From assembly GCF_900141745.1 (NCBI RefSeq), contig NZ_FSRM01000002.1, positions 2,046,001 through 2,110,000 on the forward strand: a DNA stretch of 64,000 nucleotides, written 5' to 3'. Source of the stretch: Paraburkholderia phenazinium (GTDB lineage Bacteria > Pseudomonadota > Gammaproteobacteria > Burkholderiales > Burkholderiaceae). Below are positions 1 through 7,685 of the stretch, in pieces; position 1 is the stretch's first letter, and each line of letters starts with the position of its first letter. A model generated the notes under the pieces. It was not told where the DNA came from, did not search any database, and was given only the letters and a program-made list of their open reading frames with translations. Made by a program: the position numbers and the translations under genes.

Positions 1-5
1 GCCTT

Positions 6-743
6 ATGATGCGCATCCTTGTCCTCGGCGGTACAGGCGACGCGCTGCAACTGGCGCGCCGGCTCGCGGGCGGGCATATCTACAGTCTGGCAGGCCTCGG
101 CCGGGTGCCGGAGGATTTGCACTGCCGGGTCCGCGTTGGAGGTTTCGGAGGCAGTGAAGGTCTGGCGCGCTATCTGGTTGACGAGCATGTTTCGCTTTTG
201 ATCGACGCCACCCATCCATACGCTGCGCGGATCAGCGCGAACGCCGCGGCGGCAAGCCGGGAGGCCGGCGTACCGTGCTGGGCGCTGCGTCGCCCAGGCT
301 GGATTGCGCAGCCTGGCGACGATTGGCGCGAGGCCGACGACTGGGCGGGCTTGGTCAAGTTACTCGCTGCCTTCCGCCGACCTCTGTTCACGCTCGGGCG
401 TGAGCCGCTCGCGCATCTCGACGAGATTCCGCCGCAACAATTCTGGACCGTGCGCTGTCTCGATGCGCATGCAGGCAACGCGCGTGCGCGCGTGATCGAT
501 GCACGCGGTCCCTTTACGCATGAAGGCGAACGCGCGCTGTTTGCAGAGGCGGCGATTGACGTGGTGATCAGCAAGAATAGCGGCGGACGCGCGACCGAGG
601 CCAAACTCGACGTGGCTCGCGAGCGTGGCTTGCCGGTTCTGATGCTAAGGCGCCCGGAGCTGCCGGCGGCGACACGCGTATTCGATAGTGGCGCCGCATT
701 GCTCGGTGCTTTGGAAGATTGGCCTGACGCACTGGCACCCTGA
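6..743 (+). CDS. cobK: Precorrin-6A reductase
   Basis: Reduces precorrin-6A to precorrin-6B with NADPH in the aerobic corrin-ring pathway; a soluble cytoplasmic enzyme. The 245-residue protein opens with the Rossmann-like nucleotide motif GGTGDA at about residues 8-13 and has the conserved TLGREPL and SKNSGG segments of the CobK/CbiJ family, so length and motifs fit the whole family. Two ATG codons lie in tandem at the start (6 and 9); I took the first, but the window begins only five bases upstream, so the ribosome site cannot be judged. It is followed after 40 bp by cobM on the same strand, which supports the assignment. The rest of the corrin-ring operon presumably lies to the left of the window. 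Confidence 0.93.
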   Translation: MMRILVLGGTGDALQLARRLAGGHIYSLAGLGRVPEDLHCRVRVGGFGGSEGLARYLVDEHVSLLIDATHPYAARISANAAAASREAGVPCWALRRPGWIAQPGDDWREADDWAGLVKLLAAFRRPLFTLGREPLAHLDEIPPQQFWTVRCLDAHAGNARARVIDARGPFTHEGERALFAEAAIDVVISKNSGGRATEAKLDVARERGLPVLMLRRPELPAATRVFDSGAALLGALEDWPDALAP

Positions 744-783
744 CCGACGGCGCGAGCGGGCAAGAAAATTTTTGGAGCGGTTT

Positions 784-1527
784 ATGACGGTGTTTTTTAT
801 CGGTGCCGGTCCCGGCGACCCTGAACTCATCACGGTCAAGGGGCAGCGTCTGGTGCGCACTTGCCCGGTGATTCTCTATGCGGGATCACTGGTGCCCGAG
901 GCGGTTATCGCAGGCCATCGCGCCGGGCAGGTCGTGAATACCGCCGAGCTCGACCTCGATGCCATCGTAGCTTTGCTCGAGCAGGCACATCGCCGCGGGC
1001 TCGACGTTGCGCGTGTGCATTCCGGCGATCCGTCCTTGTACGGTGCGATTGGCGAGCAGATCCGCCGGCTCCGCGCACTCGATATTCCCTATGAAATCGT
1101 CCCCGGTGTCACGGCGACGGCGGCCTGCAGCGCAGCGCTGGGTTGTGAGCTGACGCTGCCCGGCGTTTCGCAGACGCTGATCCTGACGCGCTACGCCAGC
1201 AAGACCGCAATGCCCGATGGCGAACAGCTTGCCGATCTGGCACGGCACCGCGCGACGCTCGCGATTCATCTTGGGGTCCGGCATCTCGCGCGTATCGTTG
1301 AGGAACTGCTGCCGTTCTACGGTCCGGCCGGTGCGATCGCCGTGGTGTACAGGGCGAGCTGGCCAGATCAGGAAATCATTCGCGGAACGTTGGGCGACAT
1401 AGTGGGCAAGGTGCAACCTACCGATGCGTCGCGCACTGCCCTGATTCTCGTGGGTCAGGTGCTCGAATCGCAGGATTTTCTGGACTCGACGCTGTATGGC
1501 GCGGCCTCCGGCCAACCGTTTTCGTAG
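784..1527 (+). CDS. cobM: Precorrin-4 C11-methyltransferase
   Basis: SAM-dependent methylation of precorrin-4 at C-11 in the cobalamin pathway. The 247-residue protein starts with the uroporphyrin-III C-methyltransferase family signature GAGPGDPELIT at about residues 7-17 and contains the HSGDPS loop at about residue 79, both typical of CobM/CbiF. The frame is open further upstream, but the ATG at 784 is the one that begins directly at the conserved domain, and the sequence before it (GGAGCGGTTT) gives a usable ribosome site. Its 3' end overlaps the 3' end of the convergent bluB gene by 73 bp. Confidence 0.93.
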   Translation: MTVFFIGAGPGDPELITVKGQRLVRTCPVILYAGSLVPEAVIAGHRAGQVVNTAELDLDAIVALLEQAHRRGLDVARVHSGDPSLYGAIGEQIRRLRALDIPYEIVPGVTATAACSAALGCELTLPGVSQTLILTRYASKTAMPDGEQLADLARHRATLAIHLGVRHLARIVEELLPFYGPAGAIAVVYRASWPDQEIIRGTLGDIVGKVQPTDASRTALILVGQVLESQDFLDSTLYGAASGQPFS

Positions 1528-2237
1528 ACGCACTCGGCGAGAGGTTTCCGTTGGGCCCAGCGTTCAGTTTCCAGCATGGGTTCGGCATAGAACTGCCGCA
1601 CGTGGCCCAGGCAAAGTATCGCGACCGGCTTCGCGCCCGCCGGAATGCCGAGTACGCGGCGCACTTCATCCGTGTCGAACAGCGAGACCCATCCCATGCC
1701 CAATCCTTCGGCGCGTGCGGCCAGCCACATGTTCTGAATCGCACAGGCCACCGAGGCGAGGTCCATTTCGGGCAGCGTGCGACGCCCGAACACATGCTTT
1801 TCCCGGCCATCCATCAGGGCGACGACCAGCAGTTCGCCGCATTCGCGCATGCCCTCGACCTTGAGTTGCATGAATTCGTCGCGGCGCTGGTCGAGCGCGT
1901 CGGCGGTGCGCAGGCGCTCGTGTTCGACAATCGCGTGCAGTTCGGATCGTAGCCCGGTATCGCTAATGCGAATGATGCGCCAAGGCTGCATATAGCCGAC
2001 GCTCGGCGCGTGGTGGGCCGCTTCGATCAGGCGTTGCAGCACCTCCGGGTCGACAGGCGTGGACACGAAGTGGCGCATGTCACGTCGCTCGTAGATTGCC
2101 CGATAGACGGCGGCACGCTCGGCGTCGCTGAATGCGTGGCCATCACGCTGCACGTTTTCCGAGGGGGGTGGAGGAGGGGACTGATGCATAACCTGGGCGC
2201 CTGGAGCAATACGCCATTTTAGCGCCCGGTTGGGCAT
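1455..2237 (-). CDS. bluB: 5,6-dimethylbenzimidazole synthase
   Basis: Flavin-destroying oxygenase that converts FMNH2 and O2 into 5,6-dimethylbenzimidazole, the lower ligand of cobalamin. It belongs to the nitroreductase fold. Visible family marks are the YERRDMRHF segment near the N-terminus, HHAPSVGYMQPW, and the region around ARAEGLGMGWVSLFD. I set the start at the ATG at 2237 because a strong GGAGGG sequence lies five bases before it; ATG 2189 (244 residues) would be closer to the usual family length, and the N-terminal 16 residues may be dispensable. The C-terminus runs about 15 residues past the conserved part and overlaps cobM tail-to-tail. The gene is divergent from cobT, which uses its product. 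Confidence 0.9.
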   Translation of the reverse strand: MPNRALKWRIAPGAQVMHQSPPPPPSENVQRDGHAFSDAERAAVYRAIYERRDMRHFVSTPVDPEVLQRLIEAAHHAPSVGYMQPWRIIRISDTGLRSELHAIVEHERLRTADALDQRRDEFMQLKVEGMRECGELLVVALMDGREKHVFGRRTLPEMDLASVACAIQNMWLAARAEGLGMGWVSLFDTDEVRRVLGIPAGAKPVAILCLGHVRQFYAEPMLETERWAQRKPLAECVYENGWPEAAPYSVESRKSCDSST

Positions 2238-2445
2238 GGTGACCCTCCAGGCATCGTCGAAACCACAAACTTCCGGGGTATCAAACACCTGGCGTGGTAA
2301 CCTTTCCGCGGGAATCAACTGTCTCGTCGGCCCCGGGGACAGCAGAACGTCCACAGTCACTGAAGCGATGAATTTCTGTCTCAGTGCGTCCGCTAGAAGA
2401 AAGAAAAAGAAATAACGAACAGAACCTTATCTATTACGAACGTCT

Positions 2446-3498
2446 ATGATGTCGTCACTCGCCTTACCTGTGGTCGAACCGCTTGACCAGACGCTGCTCG
2501 GCACGCTGCAACACCTGATCGACACGAAGACCAAGCCGCCCGGCAGCCTGGGGCGGCTCGAAACGCTGGCTCGGCAGATGGGCCTGATCCAGAAAACGAC
2601 GCATTCCACGGTACAGCGCCCGGCCATGATCGTGTTTGCCGGCGACCATGGCATCGCACAGGAAGGGGTGAGCCCTTATCCGCAAGCCGTGACCGCGCAG
2701 ATGGTGGCGAACTTCCTGGCAGGCGGCGCTGCGATTAACGCGCTCAGCCGCGTGGCCGGCATTGCGCTCGAAGTGGTCAATGCAGGTGTCGCGACGCCGT
2801 TGCCGACTACCGAGGGTCTTGTCGATATTCCGGTTGGCGCGGGCACACGCAACTTCGCCCATGAACCTGCGATGACGCGCGATCAGGCGCTCGCAGCGAT
2901 GCGTGCCGGAGCAGAACGCGTCCGTCACCACGCGTCGCTCGGCACCAACGTGATCGGTTTCGGCGAGATGGGGATTGCCAATACCTCGGCGGCAGCCTGT
3001 CTGATGAGCCGCCTGTGCGGCGTGCCGATCGACGAGTGCGTCGGTCGCGGTACCGGGCTCGACAACGCGGGCCTCGCGAAAAAGCGCAATGTGCTGACCT
3101 CGGCGCTGGCGCATCATGCGCCGAGTGAAGATCCGCTGGTTGTGCTCGCAACCTTCGGCGGCTTCGAAATCGCGATGATGGCCGGCGCCTATCTCGCCGC
3201 GGCCGAAGCGCGTATGACGATTCTCGTCGACGGCTTCATCGCGACCTCCGCGCTGCTGGTGGCCGACGCGTTGGAGCCCAACGTACGCGACTACTGCGTG
3301 TTTGCGCATGCCTCGAACGAAGCCGGGCATCGGCGCATGCTCGACCACTTTGGCGGCATCCCGTTGCTTGCGCTGGACATGCGGCTCGGCGAAGGCACCG
3401 GCGCGGCACTCGCCGTGCCCTTGCTGCGCGCCGCAGTGGCGTTTCTCAATGAAATGGCGAGTTTCGAGTCGGCCGGTGTCGCGGACCGCGATGCCTGA
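2446..3498 (+). CDS. cobT: Nicotinate-nucleotide--dimethylbenzimidazole phosphoribosyltransferase
   Basis: Transfers the phosphoribosyl group of nicotinate mononucleotide to 5,6-dimethylbenzimidazole, giving alpha-ribazole 5'-phosphate. The 350-residue protein matches the family in length and shows KPPGSLGRLE near the N-terminus, FAGDHGIA around residue 65, GEMGIANT around residue 172 and the catalytic-glutamate region RLGEGTGAAL around residue 310. Start: tandem ATGs at 2446/2449 with a weak ribosome site; either would do. It heads a same-strand run cobT-cobS-cobC and is divergent from bluB, which supplies its substrate. Confidence 0.95.
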   Translation: MMSSLALPVVEPLDQTLLGTLQHLIDTKTKPPGSLGRLETLARQMGLIQKTTHSTVQRPAMIVFAGDHGIAQEGVSPYPQAVTAQMVANFLAGGAAINALSRVAGIALEVVNAGVATPLPTTEGLVDIPVGAGTRNFAHEPAMTRDQALAAMRAGAERVRHHASLGTNVIGFGEMGIANTSAAACLMSRLCGVPIDECVGRGTGLDNAGLAKKRNVLTSALAHHAPSEDPLVVLATFGGFEIAMMAGAYLAAAEARMTILVDGFIATSALLVADALEPNVRDYCVFAHASNEAGHRRMLDHFGGIPLLALDMRLGEGTGAALAVPLLRAAVAFLNEMASFESAGVADRDA

Positions 3499-3522
3499 GC
3501 GGTTAGCCGGCTCCGCACGCTG

Positions 3523-4293
3523 ATGAAGCCGCTCATGGAGTTGCGCTACTTCTTTACGGCGCTAGGCTACTTCACGCGCGTGCCGGTGCCGCGCTGGGTC
3601 GGCTATGAGCCGCACTATCTCAATGCAGCTGCGCGTTATTTCCCGCTTGTCGGCGTGCTGGTGGGCGGGCTCGGTGCGCTTGTCTATCTAGTGGCGTTGC
3701 ATGTGTTTCCGCCCGGTGTGGCCGTGCTGCTGTCGATGGCATCGACCTTGCTCGTCACTGGCGCTTTCCACGAGGACGGCTTGGCGGACTGCTGCGATGC
3801 GTTCGGCGGCGGCTATACTCGAGAGGATGTGCTGCGCATCATGCATGATTCGAGGATAGGCGCGTTCGGCGCGATTGCGCTGATGATTGCACTCGCCTTG
3901 AAGTGGCAAACCCTCGCGGCGGTGCCGCCGCTGCGTGTCGCAGGTCTGATGGTTGCAGCGCACGCCGCGAGCCGTACCTGTGCGATCAGCTATCTGGCGA
4001 CACTCGATTACGTGCGCGCGGAAGGCAAGGCGAAGCCGGTTGCGCAGCGCCTGAGCGGCGTAGCGCTCGCCGTAGCGGCGCTGTTTGGCTTGCCGGCGCT
4101 GTTCTGGCCGGATTGGCGCTTCGGTTGTATGGCGCTTGTGATGCTGGCGGTGCTGCGTGTGGCCATGGGTCGTTATTTCGTCAGACGCATTGGCGGCTAT
4201 ACCGGGGATTGCCTCGGCTTTGCGCAGCAGATTTTCGAACTGGCTATCTATCTGGCGGCAATCGCCTGGACATCGGCATGGATATCGTCCTGA
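3523..4293 (+). CDS. cobS: Adenosylcobinamide-GDP ribazoletransferase (cobalamin synthase)
   Basis: Integral membrane enzyme that joins adenosylcobinamide-GDP with alpha-ribazole (or its phosphate) in the last assembly steps of cobalamin. The 256-residue protein has the acidic metal-binding segment FHEDGLADCCDAFGGG around residues 83-98, followed by several hydrophobic membrane spans, as expected for CobS. It starts 24 bp after cobT and overlaps the start of cobC by 16 bp, so the three genes are probably translated from one message. Confidence 0.93.
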   Translation: MKPLMELRYFFTALGYFTRVPVPRWVGYEPHYLNAAARYFPLVGVLVGGLGALVYLVALHVFPPGVAVLLSMASTLLVTGAFHEDGLADCCDAFGGGYTREDVLRIMHDSRIGAFGAIALMIALALKWQTLAAVPPLRVAGLMVAAHAASRTCAISYLATLDYVRAEGKAKPVAQRLSGVALAVAALFGLPALFWPDWRFGCMALVMLAVLRVAMGRYFVRRIGGYTGDCLGFAQQIFELAIYLAAIAWTSAWISS

Positions 4294-4868
4294 TTCGTCA
4301 CCCGGCCGTCGCCGTCGATGCAGGCGTGTGTTACGGCCATAGCGACGTCGCGCTTGCCGACGATCCGACGGCATCTGCCGCTGCGCTGGCGGTGCATCTT
4401 GCCACCTTGCAGGTGCCCCCGCCGCGGGTATTGCTGTCCAGTCCGCTGCTACGGTGTGCGTCGGTTGCCGCGGCGTTGGCGGGGGATTTCGGTTGCGCGC
4501 ACAGTGTCGACGAACGCCTGAAGGAAATGAATTTCGGTGCGTGGGAGCAACAACGCTGGGATGCAATCGACAGGGCAGCGCTCGATGACTGGGCGGCTAA
4601 CTTCGAGCACGCCCGTGCTCACGGGGGCGAGAGCGTCGCGCAGTTTGTCGCGCGGGTGCAGGCGTGGCTCGATGCGTTCGGACAGACCCGCGAATGTTCG
4701 CCGGCCTATGTCGTCACGCATGCCGGCGTGATACGGGCGATCGCCTCGCTGGTGCTCGGTGTGCCGGTGGAGCGTTCCACTCAATGGTCACTCGCTACGT
4801 CCGGGGTAGTCTGGCTGCGGCGTGACGACGAGCGGCTGCTTTGGTCGCTGGTGCGGTGGAATGCTTGA
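4278..4868 (+). CDS. cobC: Alpha-ribazole phosphatase (histidine phosphatase family)
   Basis: Dephosphorylates alpha-ribazole 5'-phosphate or adenosylcobalamin 5'-phosphate. The 196-residue protein begins with the histidine-phosphatase motif LIRHP (the usual form is RHG, here RHP), then GHSDVAL, and carries KEMNFGAWE and the C-terminal VVTHAGVIRAIA with the second catalytic histidine. I chose ATG 4278, which overlaps the end of cobS, because the conserved domain starts there. The ribazole role is inferred mainly from the position behind cobT and cobS; the fold alone would also fit other phosphatases. It converges with btuF, 57 bp apart. Confidence 0.88.
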   Translation: MDIVLIRHPAVAVDAGVCYGHSDVALADDPTASAAALAVHLATLQVPPPRVLLSSPLLRCASVAAALAGDFGCAHSVDERLKEMNFGAWEQQRWDAIDRAALDDWAANFEHARAHGGESVAQFVARVQAWLDAFGQTRECSPAYVVTHAGVIRAIASLVLGVPVERSTQWSLATSGVVWLRRDDERLLWSLVRWNA

Positions 4869-4925
4869 GTGGTTAGCGTTGTCGCCTTGTCGGGCCGCTC
4901 CTGAGGCTATTGCGCCGCACCCATC

Positions 4926-5849
4926 TCACTGTTTGCCCGCTGCTGGCCTGCGTGAGCGCGCTACCTCCAGATCCTCGCAAAGCTGCTCGGCGCCTTGTGC
5001 AATGCGAGGCGCAGGACGATCGATCAGATCGCCGTCGATCGCGAACAGGTTGTTGCGCGCCACCGCTGTGAGGCTCGGCCAGGTGTGCCATGAGTCCAGT
5101 TTTGCCAACGGGGCGTCGGGCTTCGTTGCGCCTGCCGAGGCAGTCACAATCGCCTCCGGGTTGGCCGCGATCACCGCCTCGGTCGACACCGTCGGCACCA
5201 GCGGCGCGAGTTGCGCAAACACATTGCGGCCACCGCATAGCGTAATTACGTCGCTGATCATATGCGTGCCGTTGAGCGTCATTAGCGGTTGATCCCAGAC
5301 CTCATAGAACACGCTGACGGGCGGACGGTTCGCATAGCGGGCGCGTAGGCGTTCGATGTCCGCGCGGTACGCGCTTGCTGCTGCATCTGCAGTGCCCGAT
5401 GTGCCCAGCAAGCTGCCGAGCCGGGTGAGGGTCACCGCGACGTCATCGAGTTGATGCGGTTCGCTGAAGAAAAGCGGTATATGCAGTTCGCGCAGGCGCT
5501 CGAGCTGGGCCTGCGCGTTGCCGTGCCGCCAGACGACGATCAGATCGGGTTTCAGCGCGACGATGCGTTCGAGGTCGAGCGCCTTGTTGTCGCCGACACG
5601 CGGCACCTTTTGCGCTGAGGGCGGGTAGTCGCTGTACGACACCGTGCCCACCAGTTTCGCGCCGCCGCCCGCTGCGTAGATCAGTTCGGTCACGTGCGGT
5701 GCGAGGCTGATCACGCGTTGGGCCGGAGCGGCAAGCGAGACGGTGGCGCCGGTGTCGTCGGTTGCGCTGACGGTTGCGTGCGCGCGTGATGCGAAAGCGC
5801 AGGCGGCAAGAACTGCGCAGGCAAGCGAGGCAGAGCGTGAATTAGCCAT
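4926..5849 (-). CDS. btuF: Cobalamin ABC transporter substrate-binding protein, BtuF-like
   Basis: Predicted periplasmic vitamin B12-binding protein. It has a typical signal peptide (residues 1 to about 25, cut after AHA) followed by a class III substrate-binding fold: RVISLAPHVTELIYAAG, then GTVSYSDYPP and the long-helix segment LDLERIVALKPDLIVVW. The length of 307 residues fits BtuF. The transport permease and ATPase (btuC, btuD) are not in this window. It is the last gene of a minus-strand run cobU-cbiB-btuF and its start overlaps the end of cbiB by 8 bp. Related siderophore-binding proteins look alike; the assignment to B12 rests on the neighbours. Confidence 0.85.
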   Translation of the reverse strand: MANSRSASLACAVLAACAFASRAHATVSATDDTGATVSLAAPAQRVISLAPHVTELIYAAGGGAKLVGTVSYSDYPPSAQKVPRVGDNKALDLERIVALKPDLIVVWRHGNAQAQLERLRELHIPLFFSEPHQLDDVAVTLTRLGSLLGTSGTADAAASAYRADIERLRARYANRPPVSVFYEVWDQPLMTLNGTHMISDVITLCGGRNVFAQLAPLVPTVSTEAVIAANPEAIVTASAGATKPDAPLAKLDSWHTWPSLTAVARNNLFAIDGDLIDRPAPRIAQGAEQLCEDLEVARSRRPAAGKQ

Positions 5850-6777
5850 GAAACGGCACGCTCATCAAGGCGAGTACGATCAGCAGCGCGAGCCACAGTA
5901 TCACCGTGCGTTCGACCAGTCGCAGCGCAGCGCCGATATGCGCAGTGCCGGCGGCTTGCCCCGCGCCGAGCGTCGGGCGTGCTTCGATGGTGCCGTGATA
6001 CACGGCGGCTCCGCCGAGCAGCACGTTGAGGCTGCCTGCCCCCGACGCCATGACCGGTCCCGCATTGGGACTGTCCCAGCGCGGCGCCTGCTCGCGCCAG
6101 CAGCGCCACGCGGTGCGCGTGTCGCCGAGCAGCGCATAGCTTGCGGCAGTCAGGCGCGCAGGAATCCAGTTCAGCACGTCGTCGATGCGCGCGGCGGCCC
6201 AGCCGAAACGCAGATAACGCGGCGTGCGGTAACCCCACATGGCGTCGAGCGTATTGGCCAGGCGAAATGCGAGCGCGCCCGGACCGCCGCCGACGGCGAA
6301 CCAGAACAGTGCGCCGAAGATTGCGTCGTTGCCGTTTTCGAGGGCTGATTCGACGGCGGCACGCGCAAGTGCCGACTCGTCCGCATGCGCGGTTTCGCGT
6401 GAGACGATGCGCGCGGTCAGGCGTCGCGCTTCGGCGAGGTCGTGCTGAGCGAGCGCACGGGCAATCGGCGCAATGTGATCGTTGAGGCTCCGGGCGCCGA
6501 GCGCGAACCACAGCAGCAGGACGTGCACCGCGCAAGTCAGCATGAACGGCAGCACGGTGACCAGCCATACGGCGATCAGCACCGGAGGCAGCACTGCAAG
6601 CGCCCAGGCGAGAATGCCGAAGAGCCGCCCGTGCCGCCCGGTGTTCAGGCGCGCTTCGATACCCATGGCGAACTTGCCAAAGCCTACCAGCGGATGTGCG
6701 GTGCCGGGTTCGCCGAGCCAGCGATCTACGCAGACGCCGGCGGTGGCCAGCGTGGCGATCAGGGGGAGCGACAGCAT
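5842..6777 (-). CDS. cbiB: Adenosylcobinamide-phosphate synthase
   Basis: Membrane enzyme (CbiB, called CobD in the aerobic nomenclature) that attaches the aminopropanol phosphate arm to adenosylcobyric acid. The 311-residue protein starts with a hydrophobic segment and DRWLGEPGTAHPLVGFG, the family signature, and contains SLNDHIAPIARAL, SRETAHADESALARAAVES and ALENGNDAIFG, all characteristic. Several transmembrane stretches are visible. It sits 2 bp after cobU and overlaps btuF. The enzyme that makes the aminopropanol phosphate (threonine-phosphate decarboxylase) is not next to it here. Confidence 0.93.
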   Translation of the reverse strand: MLSLPLIATLATAGVCVDRWLGEPGTAHPLVGFGKFAMGIEARLNTGRHGRLFGILAWALAVLPPVLIAVWLVTVLPFMLTCAVHVLLLWFALGARSLNDHIAPIARALAQHDLAEARRLTARIVSRETAHADESALARAAVESALENGNDAIFGALFWFAVGGGPGALAFRLANTLDAMWGYRTPRYLRFGWAAARIDDVLNWIPARLTAASYALLGDTRTAWRCWREQAPRWDSPNAGPVMASGAGSLNVLLGGAAVYHGTIEARPTLGAGQAAGTAHIGAALRLVERTVILWLALLIVLALMSVPFHG

Positions 6778-6779
6778 CG

Positions 6780-7328
6780 TTAGCGGGCCGCGGTCTTGAG
6801 TGCGAGCGGCAGGCCCGCGACCATCATCGTGACCTGGGTGCTCAAGGCAGCGACGCGCTGGTTGAGACGTCCGAGTTCATCGACGTAGAGACGCGTCGCC
6901 GCGCCCAGCGGCACGACGCCCAGCCCGATCTCGTTGCTGACGACGATGATCGTGCCTTTGGCCGAGCCGAGCACGGCCTCGAACGCGGCGACACGTGCGA
7001 GGTAATCGTCGCGGGGTTCGGTGCCATCCGGCGGGCACAGCAGATTGACGAGCCACAGGGTCAGGCAGTCGATCAGGATGCAGTGGCCGGGCGCGTCAGT
7101 TTGCGCGACGGCGCCGGCGAGGTCCACCGAGGCCTCGAGCAACTGCCAGTGCGCCGGACGCCGCGCGCGATGATGGGCGATGCGGGCGGCGAATTCCACG
7201 TCGCCTACGCGTTGCGCGGTTGCGATGTACGTGACGGGCCGCAAGCTGTTGATTGCGAGTTGCTCGGCGTGCACGCTCTTGCCCGAGCGGGCACCGCCGA
7301 GAACGAATGTTAGATCGTGAGGAATCAT
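6780..7328 (-). CDS. cobU: Adenosylcobinamide kinase / adenosylcobinamide-phosphate guanylyltransferase
   Basis: Bifunctional cytoplasmic enzyme (CobU/CobP) that phosphorylates adenosylcobinamide and adds GMP to give adenosylcobinamide-GDP, the substrate of CobS. The 182-residue protein carries the P-loop GGARSGKS at about residues 11-18, the IATAQ strand and the HHRARRPAHW segment that holds the guanylylated histidine region, and VVSNEIGLGVVP. The frame is open further upstream but ATG 7328 begins directly at the conserved domain; the ribosome site before it is weak. It heads the minus-strand run cobU-cbiB-btuF. Confidence 0.92.
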   Translation of the reverse strand: MIPHDLTFVLGGARSGKSVHAEQLAINSLRPVTYIATAQRVGDVEFAARIAHHRARRPAHWQLLEASVDLAGAVAQTDAPGHCILIDCLTLWLVNLLCPPDGTEPRDDYLARVAAFEAVLGSAKGTIIVVSNEIGLGVVPLGAATRLYVDELGRLNQRVAALSTQVTMMVAGLPLALKTAAR

Positions 7329-7685
7329 TGCCTGATTGTAGCGTTTCGACGGGACAAAGGTCACTTTGAACAACCGGCCTGGTCTGCTATTGCGATGACG
7401 ATCGTTATCCTGGCGAGACGGGCGGGCCACCTTTCGTCGGGCCAACGGACAGAACAGGACAGTGCGGTCTGCCGTAAGCCATGGACGCCTGACGAAACGC
7501 CAACGTGCTATTGCCAGTCGACGGTACCGATGTCCTCAGGGAACACTTTTTTGTCCGAAACTGACCTCGCTTCACCCCCGTCCAGTGGCTAACATCAAAT
7601 CGGTAGATCGAGGACGTCATCTGCGATTGGTGATCGTGGATCTGCTCGCGCGACATAGAACATCAAATCTGACGGAGACATCACC
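7329..7685. other. Intergenic region upstream of cobU and of the tannase-like gene
   Basis: About 357 bp between two divergent genes. It must hold both promoters. I looked for a cobalamin riboswitch upstream of cobU and did not recognise the conserved B12-box pattern. No convincing small gene or hairpin was seen. Confidence 0.5.

Noticed and set aside
7329..7685. Cobalamin riboswitch upstream of cobU
   Set aside because: No B12-box-like core could be recognised by eye; the same holds for 2238-2445 between bluB and cobT.
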